Shown here one piece after another: positions 48,503 through 58,495 of a stretch of 64,000 nt of DNA. Location of the stretch: NCBI GenBank assembly GCA_026545765.1, contig CM048843.1:2666001-2730000 (forward strand), in the 5' to 3' direction. The notes beneath the pieces were generated by a model. That model saw only the letters and a list, made by a program, of their open reading frames with translations. It did no database searches and was not told the origin of the DNA. The position numbers and the translations under genes are program-made. The stretch is from Plantago major. Lineage: Eukaryota > Streptophyta > Magnoliopsida > Lamiales > Plantaginaceae. Each line of letters opens with the position of its first letter. Within the stretch, counting starts at the first letter, position 1.

Positions 48503-49993
48503 AGGAGAGTCTTGGAATCCATCGATAGATCAAAGATGAGGTATATCCCCTTCCCTCTCACTGTAATTCTCCTTGTTTAAAAATCTACAACCCGCAGCAG
48601 ATTGTTTACTGGGTTGAATTTTTTATTTATGATTCACAGGAGATGAAGCTGAGATATCGAATTAAATAAGTGTTCGCAGCAGTGTCGTTAGACCCCCCTT
48701 CAATCCAAAGCTGTAATCTAGTACTAGTACATTCCATCATCTTTTGAGATCATTTATCAGTTGCCTCCGTTTGCATTCAAGCGAATATTGGCTAGCTAGT
48801 TTTATGTTTTAATAGTTGATTATTACTCACTCTATACACGCTTTGATAACATTTTTCACTTTCTACGTCCCATGTCGCTATCTCATATGGCACAGATTAG
48901 CCGACTACTACCATCTCAATCTAACTGTATAATATTCGGTTTTGGACTCCAAATTCTATAACACCGATTTTCTAAGATGGTTTGACGACTCCAAATTCTA
49001 AAACACCGATTTTCTAAGATGGTTTGACGATTGTATGCTATAACTGTAGTAAATAGGAGTACTAAATTTGGTTTGGCGTATGCATGTTTCACTAGTATTG
49101 TATACATGTAACATGTGGTACCTTGGAGCTAGGTTACATAGAGTAGAATTCAAAAGCAGGGTGAAATCGGAATTTGACAATTTGAAAAATTACTTGAGTG
49201 AGAGTGCTATATCTCGAATGTATAAAGTCAGATTTAGCTTTGTAATGATTAATTAAAGAATTAGTAGTTCGTGAATTATGAAAATCTAAAGTGCGGCAAA
49301 ATGAGAATTGTGCTTTTAAAGTGTGAGGGTGAATTCGGAGCGCAATCCGATGTCTTGAGATGGATAATTACAAGATGTGACCAAGCCTTGTAGTAGTAGT
49401 TGTAATTTAAGTGATGAACATAGCAGTACAGTAGTAATTCAATAAACGTAATTGTTAGAAGTATAATAGGATTATGATTTCTTAATATTAATAATTAGAA
49501 GTATAATTTGAATAGGATCTGATATATAGCTATACATATTTGTATATATATGCGATTGATGAATGAGAAGAGGGAGGAAAATAATTATTTCACTAATCTA
49601 TAATAGTAAGATTTGAGAAGAATAAGGGAAGAAATTAATGATAATTGAGAAGATGAGTGAAATTAAATGCAGTAGGTAGCTTAATTGAGGGTGGGTCTCT
49701 TGTCTGTAAACACAAAAGGACAGACAGGTGAATATGTTACAAATTCACTCGACTCGAGAACGAACGATGATGAGAATATTTAACAGAAGCTAACCTCCAA
49801 ACGCATAGATAATAGATACTCTCATTCATACTAGTGTGCATGTGTGTGTGTGCTCGTCACAATTCACAAACTTACAGATATGAACAAAGTAGTAGCTAGT
49901 AACACTTAATACTATTATCATACTATACTACCAAATTCTACAATAATAATAATAATAATTATTACTAGTAATTATTAGGTATTCGGATTTGCA
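48503..49993. other. 3' flank of SPT5-like gene and intergenic
   Basis: Transcribed remnants may continue to about 48660 (GAGTCTTGGAATCCATC resembles the next SPT5 coding segment out of frame). Beyond that I see no gene. Confidence 0.5.
48945..49028. repeat. Two tandem 42-bp units
   Basis: The unit starting GACTCCAAATTCTA occurs at 48945-48986 and 48987-49028 with one difference. Confidence 0.95.
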
Positions 49994-50302
49994 TTAATTG
50001 GTCTGTGGGCCCGAGCCACTGCTTACCGGCGGTGGAGGCGGTGGTCGTCTTCTTCTTCCCGTCGCCGCCAAAGTTGCGGGCGCCGTGGTTGAGGGTGGAT
50101 CTGGTGCAGAAGAGTTCTGATCAGATTGGTCCATACCTAAGCACTTGAGCAGAGTTGCAATGAGTTGTTGAAAGCATTTGCATGGATTTTCAACAAATAC
50201 TTCTACTATTGATGCTGTTGAAGTAGAAGAAGGAACTCTAGAGTTGTTTTTCTCTGATGCAGCTGCTGCTGCTGCTTCTTCATTCTTATCAGTACTCTCC
50301 AT
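49994..50302 (-). CDS. Plant elicitor peptide precursor (PROPEP-like)
   Basis: A single-exon 102-residue protein from the ATG at 50302. PROPEP proteins release a C-terminal peptide of about 23 residues that is sensed by the receptor kinases PEPR1 and PEPR2 and amplifies immune signalling. Family features are seen: an acidic, alanine-rich N-terminus; a Cys-containing amphipathic segment (VENPCKCFQQLIATLLKCLG, about residues 35-54), which in other PROPEPs binds membranes or calmodulin; a Ser/Pro linker; and a basic tail with four arginines and six prolines, closing VSSGSGPQTN, which fits the Pep C-terminal SSGxxGxxN/H pattern. There is no signal peptide, as usual for PROPEPs. Metacaspase cleavage near the RRRR block is inferred. 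The frame is intact. Assignment rests on motif recall, but both conserved segments are present. Confidence 0.75.
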   Translation of the reverse strand: MESTDKNEEAAAAAASEKNNSRVPSSTSTASIVEVFVENPCKCFQQLIATLLKCLGMDQSDQNSSAPDPPSTTAPATLAATGRRRRPPPPPPVSSGSGPQTN

Positions 50303-50391
50303 TTGATTTCTGGTACCAAACTTCAATTAATTGAATTCTCTCCTCTCTGTTTCTGAATGGTTGTGGTTAAGTAGAGTGACTACACTGGGTA

Positions 50392-50413
50392 TGGTATTTA
50401 TTAAATGTTGACT
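50392..50413 (-). promoter_or_regulatory. PROPEP core promoter: TATA-like element and W-box
   Basis: Ninety to 110 bases upstream of the ATG, the minus strand reads CATTTAATAAATACC, a TATA-like element. A W-box core (TTGACT on the plus strand, 50408-50413) adjoins it. Confidence 0.4.
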
Positions 50414-52210
50414 CTGTTTGGTGGGTGGGTGGGTAAGAGTAACACCCTTAGACCCTAGTTAATGCCAATATATAAGTAAACTACTGTTGCTTTCAGTTTT
50501 CAACAGATTTTTATATAAAAGAACGCACAAAGGGTACCCGTTTACACCCTATCTAGTAGTATTAGTAGTCGATGCTTTGACGTGTGTGCAATATGGTATA
50601 TAATGGACATTGTACAACATTTATAATAACTTCAGAAATTGAATCATTATTCGTTGCCCGTAGGGATAGATATAACTTATTTGTTGGAAATAGTGAAGAA
50701 AATATAGTAAACTTCATTATTTAAAGATCACGACTTAATTATTCGTTGATTAAGTAAACTAAATATATATTTGTAAACTACTATGCATGAGATTTGAATC
50801 AATATATTATATCAATCATTTAACATTTGTTAATTCGTTTAGATATTATTATTATTATTATATGCTATTGATCAATTTAGTTATAAGTCTTATGTGTTGT
50901 TGATGCAACATCTGGTACGAATATAATACAACATTGTCACGAAATCAGGGTCGTGTGATACAATAGATGAGTAGAAGTTGATGCAGCGTACCCATGTTTA
51001 TCACCCTCGTCATTCACAAAAGTTAGCGGGTCAACTCGAGAGTCAACAAAGACTTGACCGTGGCACATGTAGTTATTGCTGCCTTCTACAGAAAATGACT
51101 GGAATACCCCTTCACGACTTTTATAGCAACATCTGTCAATAAGAATTCAGGATATATGAGAATATTTATGAGTCTGATATTTTCTTGGTGAAGGTTCAAA
51201 CTTCAAATTACTAAGACGTGATTCCACACCGTTTGACCTTTTGAAGGAAATTCTCCATTCTCACAGACTAAATTGACCTACCATTCTTTGGCGGATTAAT
51301 TATCTTACAAGTTAGTTCCATTTTATTTGGCAAAGATAAGAAATTCTAGTGAGGCAAGGCAAAATTATACTGACCTAGATCAGGTCACCTAAGTGCAAGG
51401 TGAGAGCGAGAAGGTAATCCAAAAGGGCAAAAATGTGAAAAATATGAAAGTGCAAGCGATTTAAAGCGTGTTAGTTAGTTACCAAAAATATACTTATTTT
51501 ATCTCCATTAAATACATAACAAAAGATACAATTTAGATTAAAAATTATGTGTAACATATAAATTTTACAGGCATATCATGTAAAATGGTACAGTTAATTA
51601 TACTAATTTGTAAATTGTAACTAATTAAAAATGTAAATTATGACGTAAACTAAACAATTCAAAAGCAGCATAAAATACGCTAAAAACATCAAACAACGTA
51701 AAGCTTACGGGACAAGACCTAAGAAGGTTTAAGCTGATCTACTTTTATAATGAAATATTGAATATTATTGATAAAAGGTGATAATGTTATAGTAACACAA
51801 ATTAAAAAAGAGAAATATTAAAACTCTTAGAAATGAAAGATAGATTTTTGAAGGTGAAATGATAGAATTAAAAAGTTAGTTTAATAGAAGTGGAACTAGA
51901 GTTAGGGAAGAAAGCAATTAAAGTTGCTGTCATTGCACCAACATCAATTTACTTTCGTTATGTTCATATGGACAGTGAATAGTAGGTTCTAAAATTTGAG
52001 GCAAGCCAATTGCCTTGGCTTGCCCATGAATGGCTCCGCCATTGATAAGATGATCGTCTTTTGGTGAACATTCATTTTAATATGTATGTTTGGTGAATGC
52101 TAAACAGTATAAATTGGTTAATTGAATTATTTGACAAAGCTAATAATCCTACATATTTTAGAAAAGTAAAGTGACCAATCGTCTACTATTTGTTTTATCA
52201 ACTGCTATTT
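50414..52210. other. Intergenic; promoter region of the PROPEP-like gene
   Basis: Apart from the W-box cluster, this is AT-rich sequence without a supported gene. Confidence 0.5.
51029..51059 (-). promoter_or_regulatory. W-box cluster upstream of the PROPEP-like gene
   Basis: Three canonical W-boxes (TTGAC[CT]) fall within 31 bases: TTGACC on minus (51029-51034), TTGACT on minus (51041-51046) and TTGACC on plus (51054-51059). Two more are at 51233-51238 and 51273-51278. WRKY factors bind this motif and control many PROPEP genes. The cluster lies about 730 bases upstream of the start codon. Confidence 0.5.
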
Positions 52211-52445
52211 AAGTCCGAACGATTTTTTTTTGGAAGAAAGTTAGATTTCCATTCCAAGTGGCCAATAAGCCCATCGTCACAAATACAAACACCAGCAAAT
52301 ATCGCCATACAACGAGCGTAAAGAACACAAAAAATCATACTATGCTAGGGAAACCAACACAAGATTGACAAGCTACAACCAACTTTTATCCGACCGACGC
52401 CCCAAGGATTTCGAACCACTTCACCCAATAGGATTTAAATCTTGC

Positions 52446-55400
52446 TCACGTACGAAAAACTCTCCTATTGCGCTCCATCCAAATAGCATAAATAAACTCA
52501 GTCACCAACACCTTCCATAACCTATTCTTCCCATTACGAACCTTGACTTGCGTGCCCAGCCATGCCACTGTTTGTTGCCAACACCCATCTGGGCACACTT
52601 GCCCAAACCAAGCCAGCAAGGCTTGCCATGCCACTTTCACAACTGAACAGCTAAAGAGAAGATGGTCAATGAACTCACTCTCAACGCAACAATACAAACA
52701 GTGAGGAGCAACATTCACTTGGAACCTAATTAGCCTATCCTTTGTAGCAAGACGATTCCACACTACCAACCATAGACAAAATTTGGCACGAGGAGTAGCA
52801 CGATTATTCAACAATAACTCTCTCCAGTGGAACTTAGGCAGATCAGGTCTTATAATTTTGTAACCAGCATGTTTATCAAAATGCAAAGCATTCTTCATCC
52901 TATCCCAATCCTCAGAACCATGCACCAATCCTCGAAATTTAAGCACCTTCTTAAAGAAATATGATGCTTGAACAGGTACATGCATCAACATCACATCATG
53001 AGTTTTTATATAATATGTGTGTAACCACTTAATCCACAACTTATCCGCCTTAAGATTTATAGCCCAAAGCATTATAAGAAATGAAAGCTTATTCCAGCTG
53101 GGCGGGTGTATTAAACCAAGTCCACCTTCTGATTTGGGTCTACAAATGGACTCCCAAGATACCAAAGCTCTCCTACTATCACCAGCTTGTCCTTTCCATA
53201 AAAACTTCCTACACATCCCTTCCACAGTTGTCATAACTTTCTTGGGAAAATAGAAAATTTGACACCAATAATGCTGGACAGAGTACAACACACTCTGTAT
53301 CAATTGGAGTCTCCTACCATAGCTCAACATGTTAGACGTCCAATGATTGATCTTGCTTAACATCTTCTCAATCAATGGCTGGTATTGGTGAATGGCCAGC
53401 TGCTTTGCATTTAAGGGAATACCTAAATATTTAAAAGGCAGTGTCCCTTCTTGAAGCTGACTATCGGCCAAAATCCTTACCCGCACTTCTTCACAAACAC
53501 ATGCAAAATACACCTCACTTTTATTTCTATTTGCAACTAATCCAGAGGTACGGCTAAACACATCAAACATCTCCAAAAGAGTCCTCACAGAAGCTTGCGT
53601 TCCCTTACTAAAAAACAGCAAGTCGTCGGCAAAAACCAAGTGAGTGATACCCAAAGCTTCACACTTAGGATGAAATTTAAAAGCCCGGTTGGAATGTAAA
53701 GATTTCATGACTCTATTGAGATATTCCATACATAAGACAAACAGAAAAGGAGACATTGGATCACCTCGACGAATTCCCTTACCCCCAGGAAAAGGAGCAG
53801 TCAGCTGGCCATTCAGCTTGATCTGATAAGACACTGTTGTCAAGCACATGACAATCCAATTCACAAACAAAGTAGGGAAACCAAGGGCTCTTAACAGTTG
53901 CTCAACGAAAGTCCATTGCACCGAATCATACGCCTTTTGCAAATCCATTTTAATCATGTATGCCTCCTACCATATCCCCTAATTATCTCTTGAGCTAGCA
54001 GCGTGTTATCATGTATATACCGACCCGGTACAAATGCCTCTTGTTCATCTCCAACCAAAAAGCTCATTACATCACAAAGTCTATTAGAGATAACTTTTGT
54101 AATGATCTTATATAACACACTACAACACGCAATAGTGCGATAATCCCGCACTGTGTTAGCAGTTCGACTTTTTGGAATAAGAGTTAAAACATCAGTATTG
54201 ACACTTCTTAAAAGTCTCCCTGACCTGAAAAAATCCTTGACAGCTTCCACCACACTTGTACCAATGATGTGCCATGCACTTTTAAAGGAAAGAGAAGAGA
54301 AACCATCTGCACCCGGGGCTTTTGTATCACCAATTGACTTCAAAGCTTCATAAATCTCTTGAGGATAAACAGGCCTAATCAGTTTAAGCCTTTGATCCTA
54401 GTTCAACACCGCCCCTGCATGAACAAGCTGGACATCCACAGATAAAGAAGTAGTTGCAGCTGTCCCCAAGAGTCCTTTGTAGAAAGCTACCACCTCTTCT
54501 TGTATATCCACACCCTCTGTCAGTTTTACCCTAGCCTGATTATACAACACAGAGATCCCATGTACTCCCCTGGACTTTAAACTTGCAAAGAAATATCTAT
54601 TATTTCCATCTCCACATTGCAACCAATGAACCTTTGCCTTTTATTTTAGCACTTGCTCCTCTATTTCACTCCATTTATCTAAGAGGAGTTGAGATTCCTT
54701 CATCTCTTGAAATAAATGTTGATTAAGAGGATCCAAATCTAAAGCAGACCGCAGCCTATCCACTAGTGTTTTGGCTTCCAAGACTTTCAAAGTTGGTTGA
54801 GAATAGACTTTCTGAAGATGCCGCAAACATTCTCGTACTCTTTTCAATTTCTGCCATACTTGAAACATCTTCGTCCCTACCACTGCACCATGCCACCCCT
54901 CTCGAACTGCATCCAAATAATGAGGGTGCTCAACCACACTATTGATAAACTTAAAATTTTTGTGAAGAGGTCTCCTAACCAACCCACAGTTCACTAATTA
55001 CGGAGAATGATCAGAGAAAAGTGGGTTCATCACCTCCACAGTAACCGAGCCAAATTTTTGTAACCATCCAGAATTACCAAAACTTCGTTCAATCTTGGTG
55101 TAAATAAGATTACATTGCTGCTTATTACACCAAGAGTATTGCCAACCACTATAATGAAGTTCCTGAAACAGAGAATCAGCCAAAGCCCTTCTAAAAGGTT
55201 CACATTCATCCTCCGTGACTGGTAAACCACCAACTCGAACACCCGTATATAGGACATTATTAAAATCCACTAAAATCAACCACGGTTCAGTAATAGTCCC
55301 AGCCAATCTGTGCAACTCTGTCCATAAAGTAACTCTTCCATCTGCAGAATTATTCCCATACACAAAAGTCACAAGGAACTGAAAAGCTCCAGTTCTATCA

Positions 55401-55684
55401 CACACTTTACCATGTAAAGTTTGATCAGTGCTGGAAACCTTCTCAAACACCACTTGAAAACTATCCCATTACACCCACAATCTTCCATTCACTGCATCCC
55501 CATAATTATCGTCAAAATTCCAAACACGATCAAACCGTTGTCTAGCTAACCTAGACTTCGGCTCCTTTACTCTGGTTTCAATTATCCCCGCCACAGAAAC
55601 CTTATTAACCCTCAAAAACTTATTTAACTCTACTTGTCGAATCGACTTATTTAGGCCCCTAACATTCCAACTTAGCACAATCAT
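52446..55684 (-). pseudogene. LINE ORF2 (endonuclease and reverse transcriptase)
   Basis: It starts MIVLSWNVRGLNKS, the usual opening of a plant L1 AP-endonuclease domain (55.68-55.0 kb). The reverse transcriptase follows (about 54.45-53.2 kb) with TLIPKSRTANTVRDYRTI, VPGRYIHDNTLLAQEI, GIRRGDPMSPFLFVL and the catalytic FADD (LVFADDLLFFS). A zinc-binding zf-RVT region (52.85-52.6 kb; FCLWLVVWNRLATKDRL, CLYCCVESEFIDHLLFSC) closes the protein. No RNase H domain is present. In-frame stops occur near 55470, 54998, 54640 and 54400, and there is a frame change near 53955. It is not functional. Confidence 0.9.
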
Positions 55685-57012
55685 TAGCTACGTTGGGTAT
55701 TAGGACCAGGATCATCCAGAGGGACTTCAAAAGTACCAAACCTCATCTCATTTGTTTCACCCGTTTCATTTATTGCCACTTGATCCACGCTCCCGAGCTC
55801 CTGGAACGGATTAGGATGAGAAACAACATCAGGAGCAGCTTCCTGAACAGCAGCAGGTGCACCAAACATCCCCACTTGTACCCATTGACCCGCCACCTGC
55901 TGATGTCTATTACGAACCCGTCTCCTCCTCACAGGCCTGGGAGCTGCAGGAACTTGCTCAGCTATAATACCACAATCGTGTCCAACACATTAGCACTGCT
56001 GACAAAACTCTGGTAAACTTTCAAACTCAAAACTCTGCTCAAATGGTGACCCTCCAGGAATTTTTATTCTGGTAGACTTAACAATTGGCTGACTAATGTC
56101 AACCTCCACTGACACTCGAGCAAAACCAACCTTATTTTGTTTTACCATACATTCATCCGTATGCATTGGCCTTCCAATCACATTAGTAATTTTACTCAAA
56201 CTGTTCTTACCCCATAACTGCAAAGGGAGCTTAGGAAGCTTAACCCATATGGGCAACTTTGTAAGCTGATCTTGCTTGAACTCAAAATTCGGTACCCAAC
56301 GCTTAAGAACAATAGGATGATTCTTTATAGAATATGGACCACTGGCCATTATCCTATCACAATCCTCCTCCGTCTTGAACCTTGCAATGAAGAAACTATT
56401 ATCATACTGATGTAAAATAGGTACTGCCAAATCACCCCAAATTTTCCCCAAAAATTGCTCCAAATACCCATGGTTATGCTCAACTCCAACAACATAGAGC
56501 ACTAAAGAATGCTCCCACTTCTTAACTTCATCAACTATGTCATCATCATTAATCTCAACACACACTCCATTCTCATCCATAGTAGGTACATAATAATCCA
56601 AATCAAGACCATTAACAGCCAATTGATTACCGCGCACCACCTGAGCAAAAGATTCGTGCGGCACCTTATCCCCAATCGGAATCTCCTCCTCAGATCTTCC
56701 ATCACCGATTGGCTCATCTCCAGTCCAAACCAAACGGCGAGCCGCTCCACCATAATTCACCGGAGGATCCACAACCCTCACGGGCTGCTCAATCAGCATA
56801 CCAATCATAGCCGGAGAAACCGTAGCAGTGATTGGGGACGCCGCTAATGGCTGTTCATTCCTTCTCACAACACTCGAAGATGAGTCTCTCACCGTTTCCC
56901 CACCCCGACCAGTCTACACCGGTGTGATAGCCAACAAACTCTCCCTTTCCTGTGTCGACACCGCTACAATACGCACCGGCTTTTTCGGCCGACCACGCTT
57001 CTTACGAGACAT
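55684..57012 (-). pseudogene. LINE ORF1 (gag-like, DUF4283-type)
   Basis: The ATG at 57012 begins MSRKKRGRPKKP, a basic AT-hook-like start. A DUF4283-type RNA-binding region follows (about 56.55-56.1 kb; FFIARFKTEEDCDRIMAS, WVPNFEFKQDQLTKLPIWVK), then a partial zinc knuckle (EFCQQC...CVGHDC, about 55.99 kb) and an acidic tail that ends at the TAA overlapping ORF2. Two in-frame stops break it: TAG at 56916-56914 (after LLAITPV) and TAA inside the knuckle at about 55987. Confidence 0.8.
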
Positions 57013-57066
57013 TATCGGGAAGATAGAGATACGTTCAAATATTCTAAGTAAGTCCGAACGATTTTT

Positions 57067-57408
57067 CTCTTCTTGAACATTCACATTTGGAGTCCAAATC
57101 TGAAGTTATAATTTTCTTTTCCACAAACACTGATTAATTAATTAAACATCATATCTCATACTTTGTTCATATATCTCAAATAATTTTTAACATAGACAAT
57201 TAATTTTGTCAATATGATATTTGCCCAAATCATTTTTTCACTCTCACATCTTAAATTATGTGTCATTCTAATGTGAAAGTTTAACGCATGAAGTATCAAT
57301 TAGGAGACTTTATTAGGACGTTTTACTAACCAATATATACACTTGTGTTTGATACATACTTGGAGGGTGAAATCAGGATCTCATATGCATGTTTACACAT
57401 AAGAAATA
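57067..57408. other. Spacer between LINE and MULE
   Basis: About 340 bases of AT-rich sequence with no gene or repeat that I can support. Confidence 0.5.
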
Positions 57409-57822
57409 GGGGGAAATTACATCCAGACCCCCATTTAGATGTCGTAATTACAGATTAGTATCACTTAGTCGAACTATTACGGTTTGGTCCAATTAGATGT
57501 AAAACAATTACACTTTAGCCCACGAATTTGACTTTTGGCGAATTAAGCTGTGGAAAAGCTGATTTCAATATCTGATTTTGGAACTAGCCAAACACCTTCA
57601 TTTTTGGCGCCTAAACCCTTGCGATACGCTTTGCGTGTGGACTAATATGTAATAGATGTTGAAACAATTTTACTTACATGTAATTGATAGAAGACCAACG
57701 AATTTGAAAAACTAGCCGTTATACAACCGTTTGGGACTGATTTTGGGGCTATTTATAGCCCTAAACATGCCATTTTCATCCCTTCTTTCATATAGCAAAC
57801 ACTCCAAAATTACTTCACACTA

Positions 57823-58335
57823 ATGGCAACAAAAAATGATTTTGGAAAGGATGATCATAATTGGGATTGGGATGGTACTCGTCCAACTTGTAAGAAGTCG
57901 AAATGTCAAAAGCGCACAATTCTATCGGTTTCAAAGAGTCATCCACACAAGGGGAGATTTTATTAGGGATGTCCAATACATGGGTTTTCTGAGTGGTCTG
58001 GTGATGAAGAAACTGTGCAAAGCAACCAAAATGGAGGATTTATCCAAGCTAAACTGTTAAGTGAATTTGTGCAGCCTATTCATGCTTCGAGAAGGCAAAA
58101 TGTGCAACGGGAAGAAGAGGAAATTGGACAAGTACATGATGAAGCTATGCAAGAAGAGGAAATTGGACAAGTACATGATGAAGATATGCAAGAAGATAGG
58201 CAAGTACTCATGCCACAAGTTGCAAGGAGAAGAGTTCATGAAGACCAATATAGTAGAATCAGACAACTAATTTGCCTGAATTTGGCCTTGTTTGCTGTGT
58301 ATCTAGTTGTGCAAATTTTTCAAGCATTTAAGTAG
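57823..58335 (+). pseudogene. GRF-type zinc-finger protein with C-terminal membrane helix, one stop
   Basis: The ATG at 57823 opens a 170-codon frame to the stop at 58335. Near the N-terminus is a zf-GRF-like motif: CKKSKCQKRTILSVSKSHP, then HKGRFY, an in-frame TAG, then GCPIHGFSEW. The family has Trp or Phe at the stop position (GRFFWGC), so TGG to TAG is likely; His replaces the last Cys. A coiled, Glu/Gln-rich middle has a 15-codon duplication (two copies of EEEIGQVHDE). The C-terminus is a membrane helix (LICLNLALFAVYLVVQIF) ending QAFK. It is convergent with the transposase, as is the similar gene at 16.7 kb. Function is unknown. Confidence 0.65.
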
Positions 58336-58495
58336 TAGAAATTGTAGTAGAATACCAAATTTGAATAGCAAAAGGTTGGTATTTCATTCACCAAAGCATG
58401 AGACACTGTTTTGCATGATAACATCCCATAAGCAAACTAACTTAAGTGGTATTCACCAATTCACCACAACAAAACTAAATAGCATGCATGTTCCC

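Larger units (their letters stand above)
52228..57049 (-). mobile_element. L1-type LINE, whole length, both ORFs present but broken
   Basis: A 4.8-kb non-LTR element inserted on the minus strand. Its flanks carry a target duplication AAGTCCGAACGATTTTT (52211-52227 and 57050-57066), part of which may be poly-A. It has a short poly-A (T run at 52223-52231), a 5' leader of about 37 bases, ORF1, and ORF2 with endonuclease and reverse transcriptase. ORF1 and ORF2 overlap as TAATG. The intact long duplication suggests a moderately young insertion, but several nonsense codons and at least one frameshift have since accumulated. Confidence 0.9.

Noticed and set aside
57409-57493. Attempt to match MULE 2 terminal repeats with the borders of the first MULE block
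   Set aside because: No comparable ATTACA...CACTTAG sequence was found near 8.4-9.0 kb or 22.7-23.0 kb.
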